A stretch of 22,726 nt of DNA. It comes from UBA2377 sp964429385. GTDB lineage: Bacteria > Verrucomicrobiota > Verrucomicrobiia > Opitutales > Opitutaceae. Positions within the stretch are counted from its first letter, which is position 1. Each line of letters starts with the position of its first letter. The stretch is taken from contig CAYSBR010000052.1 of the NCBI GenBank assembly GCA_964429385.1, forward strand, positions 1 to 22,726, read 5' to 3'. Made by a program: the position numbers and the translations under genes. Shown piece by piece: positions 16,321 to 22,726 of the stretch. Under the pieces are notes generated by a model that had not been told where the DNA came from, made no database searches, and was given only the letters and a program-made list of their open reading frames with translations.

Positions 16321-16629
16321 TCAGAGTTGGTCAAGCAAGGTCTGGAGTTCTTCCGCCGGCTCTTCGTGAGCCTGATCAATGGCCAGCTGCAGGGCGGTTT
16401 CGAGCAAGGGCTTGGCTTCGGCCGCACGGCCTGAAGCGAGCAGATGCTTGCCGAGGAGAATGCGTGGCAGCATCCAGTCCGCTTTCTTCTCTACGCAAAA
16501 GGCATAATGAGGGGCGGCTTCCCCGGATCGTCCATCAGCCGTCAGCGCCTGCGCCAGGCTGAAGCGAAACAGTTCGTTCTCCGGCTGTGCCGAAACCAGC
16601 TTCTCGAAATGCGCAACGCGATCGACCAT
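16321..16629 (-). CDS. Small TPR-repeat protein
   Basis: A 102-residue helical protein with about two tetratricopeptide-like repeats (LFRFSLAQALTADGRSGEA; LGKHLLASGRAAEAKPLLETAL) and an acidic C-terminal end. Such repeats bind partner proteins. The ATG lies two bases after the stop of the PP2C gene, so the two are probably translationally coupled and may act together. A longer frame to 16800 is antisense-type shadow of the phosphatase gene. Confidence 0.78.
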   Translation of the reverse strand: MVDRVAHFEKLVSAQPENELFRFSLAQALTADGRSGEAAPHYAFCVEKKADWMLPRILLGKHLLASGRAAEAKPLLETALQLAIDQAHEEPAEELQTLLDQL

Positions 16630-16631
16630 CG

Positions 16632-17357
16632 TCAATTGGTCGGATCGATGAAGGCCAGCACACCGGTGGCGTTGTCGGGGCCGCCGCGTTGGATGGCGAG
16701 GGTGACGATGGTGCGCAACAGGGTCTCCGGATCGCCCGGCTGACCCAGCAGTGCGCCGAGTTCGACGTCGCCGATGAGCCGGGTGATCCCATCGGTGCAA
16801 AAAAGCAAACGGTCGCCCGGGTGGAGGCGGCGCGAGGCCAGATCGACCTCGGGCGGTGTGGGCTGCCCCATGCAGCGCGTGAGAGCGTTGCGGTTGACCT
16901 CGTGGAAGAAGAAGCGCTCGCCGCGGGCCCGTCGCATGCGAGCCTCGTTTTCGACCGAATGGTCGTTGGTCAGGGGAATGAATTCGTCGTTGCGCCAGAG
17001 GTAGGCGCGCGAATCACCGACATGCGCGAGGTGCAGATGATCTTCGCGGATGACACCGAAGGTGAGGGTGGAGCCGATGCCGGTGTCGGGGCTGAGGCGG
17101 AGGCCGAGGTCCTGCACGGCGGCGTTGGCCTGATGGACGATCTCGATGAGATCGAGCGTCGTTGCCTGCTCCTGCCGGTTAAGCCCGGCGATGATTTCAT
17201 CAAGGGTGCATTGGGCGGCTTCAGCCCCGCCCGGCAGGCCACCCACGCCATCGGCCACGCCCAGGTATCCCTTCGCCACATCCAGCAGGTAGCGGTCTTC
17301 GTTTTCACTCCGGACACGTCCGATGTCAGAAAGGGCGGCGGCGTGAAATTGTGTCAT
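16632..17357 (-). CDS. PP2C-family protein phosphatase
   Basis: A 241-residue PPM/PP2C Ser/Thr phosphatase, soluble and catalytic-domain-only. Motifs in order: SDIGRVRSENEDRYL (D21), GVADGVGG (D36), GSTLTFGVI, HVGDSRAYLWR, LTNDHS, LTRCMGQ, LLFCTDGITR and GGPDNATGVL, so the metal-binding aspartates are kept. Bacterial stand-alone PP2Cs reverse Hanks-type kinase signalling; no kinase is in the window. A GTG at 17375 would add six residues; ATG 17357 starts closer to the domain. It lies 24 bases after the DinG gene. Confidence 0.9.
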   Translation of the reverse strand: MTQFHAAALSDIGRVRSENEDRYLLDVAKGYLGVADGVGGLPGGAEAAQCTLDEIIAGLNRQEQATTLDLIEIVHQANAAVQDLGLRLSPDTGIGSTLTFGVIREDHLHLAHVGDSRAYLWRNDEFIPLTNDHSVENEARMRRARGERFFFHEVNRNALTRCMGQPTPPEVDLASRRLHPGDRLLFCTDGITRLIGDVELGALLGQPGDPETLLRTIVTLAIQRGGPDNATGVLAFIDPTN

Positions 17358-17381
17358 GGTTGTGGTTGGCGTCACTGCGCG

Positions 17382-19502
17382 TCAGCGCGGCGAAGCAAAA
17401 AGGGTGTCGCGATTTTCGACGGTCAGTCGAGAATGTTTTGCAACAGGCAGGCAGTCGAGGAAGAGCCGGCCGTAGGACTTGGCGAGCACCCGGGCGTCCA
17501 GCACGGTGATGACACCCCGGTCGTCCGAGGTGCGGATCAGGCGGCCGATGCCCTGCCGGAACTTGATGAGGGCATCGGGCAGGGTGAGTTCATTGAACGG
17601 ATTGCCGCCCTGATCCCGGATATGTTCGCACTTGGCCTCGGTGATCGGGTGGGTGGGGGGATCGAAGGGCAGGCGGGTGATGATGACCTGGGCCAGCGCC
17701 TCGCCCGGTACATCCACGCCGGTCCAGAAGCTGTCGGTGCCAAACAGCACGGCGTTGCCTGTTTCGCGCATGCGATCGGCCAGCTCGGTGCGGGAAAATT
17801 CCTGGCCCTGCATGAGAAAGGGCCGACCGAGACCGCGGTAAACGGGCTCCAGTGCCACCGCCACCGCGCGCATGTCGCTGTAGCTGGTAAACAACACCAG
17901 GGAACCGCCGGAAACGTGTTCCGTGCAGAACCGCACATAGTCTGTCAGCATCTCGATCGCAAGCCGCGCTTCCCGCGGAGAGGGCAGGGGCATGTCCGCG
18001 GCGACGAAAACCCGCATGTGATTTTCGTAGTCGAACGGGGATTTGACGATCACGGAGCGTGCGTCATCGGCGCCGATGCGGGCGGCAAAAGGCGCGATTT
18101 CACCGCCCATGGCGAGCGTCGCGCTGGTGCAGACCACGCTGGTCCCGCAGCCGAACAGGTGCCGGCGCAGCTCGGGGGCCACGTCAATCGGCGCACTGCG
18201 CAGGGTGATGATGGTCTGTTTGCGGCCGCTGCGCTCGGCCCAGTAAACATGCCCTTTGTCGCCGAGCATGAGCCACTCGGTGAGGTTGGCCTGAATGCTC
18301 TTCATGCGATTGCGCTGTTCGAGCAGTTCGTCGCGTTCACGGCCTTCCTCAAGTTTGTCGGCAATCTTCCCGAGCAGGCGGTGCAGCGCGCCGAGCGGGC
18401 CGTCGAGCGTGGGCTCTGCGACACCGGGCTCGCGCACGCGCACAACGGCGCGCGGCGTCAGCAATTTCACGGCGATGAACTCGAAGAACTGGCGCGAGGC
18501 GTCGAGCGCATCAATCACGAGTTGCTGGCCTTCCGGTCCGCCGTGTTTGCGCATGAGGCCGCGTTTTGTGCGCGGATTGAAAAGGTATTTCAGGGCGCGA
18601 TCGATTCCGTAGCTGGAGAGTGAGAGCCCGAAATTGTTGGTCGCGACTTCCGGCACGGTGTGCGCCTCGTCGAGCACCACAAAATCGTCGGGGAAAAGTA
18701 TGCCGCGCGCGTCCCGCGCGGCCCCATGGGCCTGTGCTCCGCCCGCGTTGATCAGGGCGAAGAGCAGGGCGTGGTTGACGATGATGACCTGCGCGGTGCG
18801 CATTCGCGAACGCGCGCGCTGGTAAAAACATTTCTCGCAATCGCAGTATTTGCGCGAACAGGAGGATGAGTCGGCGTTGACGGCGTCCCATACTTCGGGC
18901 CGCGGCGGTGGTTGCAGATCGTGGCGCAACCCCGTGCTGGTCGTATCGGCCCAGGCGGCGATGCGTTGCAATTCGTCGTAGTCGGCGTCGGCGAACAGGG
19001 ACGTGCGGTCGGCCAGGGTATGCGCGAGCCGTGTGGTGCAGAGATAGTTCGATTTGCCGACGAAAACCGCGGACTTGAACGCGGCATAAGGCGCGAGATC
19101 GGGCTGCGAGGCCAGCACGCGGCGGCAAAGCGGCAGATCCTTTTTTTCCAGTTGTTCCTGCAATGCGATCGTGTGCGTCGAGACGATGAGCTGACGTTGC
19201 TGATCGACCGCATGGATGATGCCGGGGAGCAGGTAGGCGAGCGATTTGCCGACGCCGGTGCCGGCTTCAAAGAGCAGTGGGGCGTCCTCGTCGAAGGCGG
19301 CGGCGGCGGCCCGGGCCATGAGTTCCTGCTGCGGCCGGTGTTCCAGTTGCAATCTGCTGTGCAGCCATCCGTTTTCGGCAAACAGACTTGCGGCCAGTTC
19401 CCGCGCGCGGCTGGGCGGCGGAGCGGGAGGAAGGGAGTCGTTGTCGTCGCGCAGGCTGATCACGGGCGCACCCACGCAAGGCACTGGACCGACGCCGCGC
19501 AA
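17382..19502 (-). CDS. dinG: DinG-type ATP-dependent DNA helicase
   Basis: A 706-residue XPD/DinG-like superfamily 2 helicase. Walker A EAGTGVGKS (79-87), the iron-sulfur cysteines C155, C215, C220 and C225 (with an extra C222), the DEAH box VVLDEAH (275-281) and C-terminal motifs VLFTSYSDM, GTDSFWTGVDVPGE and QGIGRLIR are all present. The Fe-S domain points to an intact 5'-3' helicase of the R-loop and damage-linked DinG type. The start is TTG 19502, with AGGA seven bases upstream; a GTG at 19463 is the alternative. It starts 80 bases after the MocA-type gene. Confidence 0.9.
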   Translation of the reverse strand: MRGVGPVPCVGAPVISLRDDNDSLPPAPPPSRARELAASLFAENGWLHSRLQLEHRPQQELMARAAAAAFDEDAPLLFEAGTGVGKSLAYLLPGIIHAVDQQRQLIVSTHTIALQEQLEKKDLPLCRRVLASQPDLAPYAAFKSAVFVGKSNYLCTTRLAHTLADRTSLFADADYDELQRIAAWADTTSTGLRHDLQPPPRPEVWDAVNADSSSCSRKYCDCEKCFYQRARSRMRTAQVIIVNHALLFALINAGGAQAHGAARDARGILFPDDFVVLDEAHTVPEVATNNFGLSLSSYGIDRALKYLFNPRTKRGLMRKHGGPEGQQLVIDALDASRQFFEFIAVKLLTPRAVVRVREPGVAEPTLDGPLGALHRLLGKIADKLEEGRERDELLEQRNRMKSIQANLTEWLMLGDKGHVYWAERSGRKQTIITLRSAPIDVAPELRRHLFGCGTSVVCTSATLAMGGEIAPFAARIGADDARSVIVKSPFDYENHMRVFVAADMPLPSPREARLAIEMLTDYVRFCTEHVSGGSLVLFTSYSDMRAVAVALEPVYRGLGRPFLMQGQEFSRTELADRMRETGNAVLFGTDSFWTGVDVPGEALAQVIITRLPFDPPTHPITEAKCEHIRDQGGNPFNELTLPDALIKFRQGIGRLIRTSDDRGVITVLDARVLAKSYGRLFLDCLPVAKHSRLTVENRDTLFASPR

Positions 19503-19582
19503 TTGAAATTCCTGCCGCAGATCGGTCCCGCAGGGGAATCATTGCCGAACCCGTGCGGCGTATCGGGTCACCCCGCCGGGTT

Positions 19583-20914
19583 TCACGGCGCGCGGGCCTC
19601 GCCCAAGGCGAAACATTGTTCGCGGGCGATTTCGACCACAGCGGCGGTTTCCCGGGCGCGATCCGCGCCAAAGCCGATGAGATGTCCACTCAGGGAGTCT
19701 TCCAACGAGGTGGAGGAGATCGAAGGTTCCTCGCCGCGCAGGGTACGCACAAAATCGGCCATGAGACGCAGGTCGCCCCCTCCGTGGCCGCCTTGCGCGC
19801 CGGTCACATCACCGGTGATCTTCAGGTCCACCACCCGTTCGGAATACTCGTGGCCAGGTCGTGGATCAATCCGCCGGATGACGAAGCGCGAGTCTTCGAA
19901 CACACCCTGAATCTCGCCGTGGGTGCCAACGAGATGCAATGAGCGCGAGGGTTTGGCGCTGCCACCGATCATGTTGAGCGTGGCGGTGCAGCCATCGGCA
20001 AACTCGATGGCGACGGATTGATGGTCCACGACATCGTTATCGCATTTCCAGACACAGCGGCCAAAGGGGTTGTCACCTTTGAGTGAGGTGATCTTGTCCT
20101 CGATGGTCGGGTTGGCCAGATGCTCGAGGTTGAACCAGGCATAAAACCCCCATCGCTCCGGGTGATCAATGTAGTGCTTGCGCGCCGAGTAGAGGCAATC
20201 CGGCTCGATGGGGCAGTCCACGAGGCAGCGCGTGCCCGCGCCACGGGGCGCTTTTTCCGGGCGGAATTGGTAATTGCCGCCCACGCTGGACACCCGCACC
20301 GGGACCACGCCGCTTTTCATCCACGCGATGAGGTCAAGGTCATGGCAGGATTTGGACATCAGCATGGATGAGCCGCAGGAGTTTTTGCTCCGCCATTTGC
20401 CCCGCACGAAGCCGACTGCCATGTGGTGGTAGGAGACGTGTTCCACGGCCTGCACATTGAGGATGTCGCCAATCGCACCACCGATGAGTTCCTGTCGGAT
20501 GGCGGCGTAAAATGGCGCGTAGCGCAGCACATGGCAGATGCTGACCTTGCGTCCGTACCGGCGGGCGGCATGGGCCAGCTGGCGCAACTCGGCTTCGCTC
20601 GTGGCGATGGGTTTTTCCAGCAGCAGATCGTAGCCCGCGGCGAGCAGGGGCAGGGAGGTGGGCACATGGTGTTCGTCCATCGTGCCGTTGATGATGAAGT
20701 CCGCGCGCTTGGGTTGGGCGACGAGTTCTTCCACGCGGCGGTGGCACTGCGCATCTCCGAGGTTGAACAATCGGGCGGCCTGTGATCGTCGGGAGTCGGA
20801 TGGGTCCACCACACCGGTGATCTCCAGCTCGTCGGGATGCCGCTGGGCATAGCCGGCGTAGCACAGGGAGCGGTGCCCGGCTCCGACGATGATGGCGGTC
20901 AGTTTTTTCTTCAT
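19583..20914 (-). CDS. Gfo/Idh/MocA-family oxidoreductase
   Basis: A 443-residue NAD(P)-dependent oxidoreductase of sugar or inositol-type substrates. The Rossmann nucleotide site is IIVGAGHRS (8-16), the family lysine is in EKPIAT (100-105), and HDLD near 191 fits the substrate-binding region. A cysteine cluster C230, C234 and C240 (RCLVDCPIEPDCLYSAR) with neighbouring basic and aromatic residues is an unusual insert that could bind metal or form a disulfide. No signal peptide. The substrate is not readable; verrucomicrobia often use such enzymes on glycans. Confidence 0.9.
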   Translation of the reverse strand: MKKKLTAIIVGAGHRSLCYAGYAQRHPDELEITGVVDPSDSRRSQAARLFNLGDAQCHRRVEELVAQPKRADFIINGTMDEHHVPTSLPLLAAGYDLLLEKPIATSEAELRQLAHAARRYGRKVSICHVLRYAPFYAAIRQELIGGAIGDILNVQAVEHVSYHHMAVGFVRGKWRSKNSCGSSMLMSKSCHDLDLIAWMKSGVVPVRVSSVGGNYQFRPEKAPRGAGTRCLVDCPIEPDCLYSARKHYIDHPERWGFYAWFNLEHLANPTIEDKITSLKGDNPFGRCVWKCDNDVVDHQSVAIEFADGCTATLNMIGGSAKPSRSLHLVGTHGEIQGVFEDSRFVIRRIDPRPGHEYSERVVDLKITGDVTGAQGGHGGGDLRLMADFVRTLRGEEPSISSTSLEDSLSGHLIGFGADRARETAAVVEIAREQCFALGEARAP

Positions 20915-20939
20915 GTGGGGTGGTTGCTACCGAAGTCCG

Positions 20940-20974
20940 CGGGTGCTGCTGCGGCAATTGAATTTGCGCACCCG
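20940..20974. repeat. Inverted repeat between the oxidoreductase and transpeptidase genes
   Basis: CGGGTGC (20940-20946) pairs with GCACCCG (20968-20974) across 21 bases, itself holding a weak GCAA/TTGC stem. There is no T-run on the minus strand side, so it is more likely a leader structure for the gene at 20914 than a terminator. Confidence 0.3.
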
Positions 20975-21004
20975 GGCCGGCGGCCATCGCTGTCGGCTGG
21001 GTTG

Positions 21005-21541
21005 TCAGTCAACGATCAATACCCAGTCGCCCGCGCGGACTTCTTCATAGAGCCCAATGATGTCGAGGTTGCGCATCAAAACACAGCCGGAGCTTTGGGG
21101 CGCGCCAATCGAGTCTTCCCGGTTGGTGCCATGGATATAAACATAGCGGGCGTGGGTATCGACTTCGCCGCCTTGATTGATGCCGGGCTCAAGGCCGCGC
21201 AGCCAGAGGATGCGGCTGGTGATGAGATTGGGCTCCTCATTGGCGGAGGGAAGCTCGCTGAAGTGCCGCCCGGTGGGCACCCGGGCCTTGAACACCATGC
21301 CGGGCGGCTGACCGGTGCCGATGCGCTCGGCAATGGCATGCAGGCCGCGCGGGGTGCCGAGGGAGTCCTTCAGGTTGGACGGTGGGCGGCGCGAGGTGGA
21401 TATGACATAGGAGCGGACAAGTTGTCTCTGCCGAAAGAATTGCATCGTCTGCGTGGCGATTCGCACGAACAGGAACCGGTCTGCGGGCTTGATATGCAGC
21501 CGCGCGCAGGCTTTGTTCACCCGTTCGACAGGACTCTCCAT
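21005..21541 (-). CDS. YkuD-type L,D-transpeptidase-like protein
   Basis: A 178-residue protein built almost wholly from a YkuD catalytic domain. The signature is YVYIHGTN (H137) followed by SSGCVLMRNLD (C153), the active-site cysteine. L,D-transpeptidases cross-link peptidoglycan, or attach proteins to it, outside the cytoplasm, yet I see no signal peptide or membrane segment. The start is ATG 21541, chosen because GAGG (plus-strand CCTC, 21550-21553) sits eight bases upstream; a GTG at 21559 and a GTG at 21520 are alternatives. The start codon shares CATG with the asd start on the other strand. Confidence 0.85.
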   Translation of the reverse strand: MESPVERVNKACARLHIKPADRFLFVRIATQTMQFFRQRQLVRSYVISTSRRPPSNLKDSLGTPRGLHAIAERIGTGQPPGMVFKARVPTGRHFSELPSANEEPNLITSRILWLRGLEPGINQGGEVDTHARYVYIHGTNREDSIGAPQSSGCVLMRNLDIIGLYEEVRAGDWVLIVD

Positions 21542-21553
21542 GGCTACATCCTC
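21530..21553. promoter_or_regulatory. Overlapping divergent start codons and ribosome-binding sites (CCATGG)
   Basis: Plus strand: AGGA (21530-21533), six bases, then ATG 21540 of asd. Minus strand: GAGG (21553-21550), eight bases, then ATG 21541 of the transpeptidase gene. The two ATGs overlap in the palindrome CCATGG (21538-21543), so no intergenic DNA is left. Both promoters must lie inside the opposite gene, if they are separate. Confidence 0.75.
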
Positions 21554-22589
21554 ATTCACAGTTGGTATCGTCGGCGCAACGGGCGCGGTCGGTCAAGAGC
21601 TGCTCCGGCTCTTGCTGGAACGGAATTTCCCCATGGCCTCGCTGCGGCTTTTCGCCTCGGCGCGGTCGGCGGGCAAGGTGATCGAGAGAAATGGGAAAAA
21701 ATATACGATCGAGGAGGCGAAGGCCGGCGTCTTCGGGGAGATTGACATTGTTTTCTTTGCGGCGGGGGGATCGGTCACGCGCGCGCTCGCGCCCGATGCG
21801 GTCAAGGCCGGATGTGTCGTCATCGACAAGAGCTCGGCCCTGCGCATGGAGCCGGATGTGCCGCTCGTCATTCCCGAGATCAACCCGCAGGAACTGCGGC
21901 GGCACAAGGGGATCATCGCCAATCCGAATTGCTCGACGGCGGTCATGCTCATGGGGCTGTGGCCGCTGCACCAAAAGTTCGGGCTGAAGCGGATCATTGT
22001 TTCCACCTATCAGTCGGTTTCCGGCACCGGCGCCGAGGCCGTGCGCGAGCTGGAGGAGCAGGTGCAGGCGCATGTTGCCGGCCAGCCGATCACCCACAAG
22101 GTTTACCCTTACCAGATCGCTTTCAACTGCCTGCCGCATATCGATTCTTTCGGCGCCGATGGCTACACCGGCGAGGAGACGAAGATGGCGCAGGAAACGC
22201 GCAAAATCATGGGTCTGCCCGATCTCAAGGTTTCTGCCACCACCGTTCGCGTACCGGTCGTGCGGGCCCACTCGATTTCCGTCTGTGCGGAGTTCGAGCG
22301 GCCTGTGGATCTGGCGGCGGCCCGGGAAGCGGTCGCCGCGTTTGAGGGGGTGGAGCTGGTGGACGACCCTGCGGCCAAGCGTTACCCGACGCCGCTGGAT
22401 TTCGCCGAAAAGGTGAAGTGTGGCGTCGGTCGCCTGCGTGTGGACACGGCCTTCGAGAACGGCCTGTCATTCTGGGTTTCCGGTGACAATCTCTGGAAAG
22501 GGGCGGCGCTCAACGCCCTGCAAAACGCCGAACTCATGGCGCGGGAAGGCTGGCTGCGGCCGAAAGCGGCGGCGGCAGCCGTGTCATAA
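21540..22589 (+). CDS. asd: Aspartate-semialdehyde dehydrogenase
   Basis: A 349-residue enzyme that reduces L-aspartyl phosphate to the semialdehyde for lysine, diaminopimelate, threonine and methionine synthesis. The NADP site is VGIVGATGAVG (8-18), the catalytic cysteine is C131 in IANPNCSTAVM, and the RAHSISV motif holds the acid-base histidine. Length is normal for the Gram-positive/general type rather than the longer proteobacterial type. ATG 21540 has AGGA six bases before it. Diaminopimelate supplies peptidoglycan, so pairing with an L,D-transpeptidase gene makes sense. Confidence 0.95.
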   Translation: MATSSFTVGIVGATGAVGQELLRLLLERNFPMASLRLFASARSAGKVIERNGKKYTIEEAKAGVFGEIDIVFFAAGGSVTRALAPDAVKAGCVVIDKSSALRMEPDVPLVIPEINPQELRRHKGIIANPNCSTAVMLMGLWPLHQKFGLKRIIVSTYQSVSGTGAEAVRELEEQVQAHVAGQPITHKVYPYQIAFNCLPHIDSFGADGYTGEETKMAQETRKIMGLPDLKVSATTVRVPVVRAHSISVCAEFERPVDLAAAREAVAAFEGVELVDDPAAKRYPTPLDFAEKVKCGVGRLRVDTAFENGLSFWVSGDNLWKGAALNALQNAELMAREGWLRPKAAAAAVS

Positions 22590-22615
22590 GGCGTGCGAAC
22601 CTTGGGATTAAGTTC

Positions 22616-22646
22616 TTGTCACCCGGGAGGGCCGGACGCTTATCCT
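22616..22646 (+). promoter_or_regulatory. Possible promoter of the tRNA-Val gene
   Basis: TTGTCA (22616-22621) and TATCCT (22641-22646) match consensus at 5/6 and 4/6 positions with a 19-base gap. Transcription would start a few bases before the tRNA at 22659. The spacing is on the long side. Confidence 0.4.
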
Positions 22647-22658
22647 GCCCTTCGGCTT

Positions 22659-22726
22659 GGACGCCTAGCTCAGTTGGTTAGAGCATCTCGTTTACACCGA
22701 GGGACTCGAACCCCCGACCCCCTCGG
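22659..22726 (+). tRNA. tRNA-Val (UAC), partial, 3' half inverted at window end
   Basis: GGACGCC, the D-arm (GCTC/GAGC) and the anticodon region with TAC inside TTTACAC are normal for tRNA-Val. From 22697 the sequence is the reverse complement of the expected variable loop and T-arm. Inverting 22697-22726 restores the anticodon stem TCTCG/CGAGG and the T-stem, leaving only the 3' acceptor half and CCA missing beyond the window. The inverted piece begins with CCGAGGG and ends, at the last base, with CCCTCGG, a 7-bp inverted repeat. Confidence 0.85.

Noticed and set aside
16587..18623. Plus-strand frame of 678 codons over dinG and the PP2C gene
   Set aside because: Spans two genes in antisense; composition typical of third-position G+C bias, no motif.

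Overview
The window reads as a chromosomal contig end from a high-G+C member of the Verrucomicrobiota, probably the Opitutales/Opitutaceae. No 16S rRNA is present. The assignment rests on the style of the proteins: a Verru_Chthon-like pseudopilin cassette, a Rho whose RNA-binding subdomain lacks the usual aromatic residues, and an N-terminally extended acyl carrier protein. One hand-counted line of a host gene is about 65% G+C. Most of the content is ordinary chromosomal genes; one end carries mobile elements.

Layout. 1-1345 holds an IS110-family insertion sequence with an intact DEDD transposase on the minus strand and a possible guide RNA downstream of it. 1363-1779 is an orphan lipoprotein gene of lower G+C. 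1832-1992 is the start of a second, different IS110 element reduced to its structured leader and the first ~20 codons. 2017-4239 is a tightly overlapped minus-strand operon (ApaH-like phosphatase, isochorismatase-like hydrolase, YhaM-like exoribonuclease). 4293-5412 has two plus-strand genes (a conserved hypothetical and an acyl carrier protein). 5453-9326 is a minus-strand run: rho, a large predicted carbohydrate-active protein and hisF. A promoter region at 9327-9430 separates rho from acs (acetyl-CoA synthetase), which ends at a strong hairpin terminator.

11527-16129 is a six-gene plus-strand operon of pilin-like proteins. Its order and N-terminal features match gspG-G-H-I-J-K, and its last four genes match the Verru_Chthon D-B-C-A cassette. 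The genes overlap by 1 or 4 bases or are 5 bases apart. A CAU-anticodon tRNA follows. 16321-21541 is a minus-strand run: an L,D-transpeptidase-like protein, a Gfo/Idh/MocA oxidoreductase, a DinG-type helicase, a PP2C phosphatase and a small TPR protein. asd (21540-22589) diverges from the L,D-transpeptidase gene, and the two start codons share the palindrome CCATGG. The window ends inside a tRNA-Val whose last 30 bases are in inverted orientation.

The strongest candidates for new biology are the stand-alone pseudopilus operon, the leader structures of the two IS110 elements, the start-on-start divergent gene pair, and the coupled phosphatase/hydrolase/exoribonuclease operon. The inverted tRNA end is most likely an assembly fold-back but is exact enough to check.
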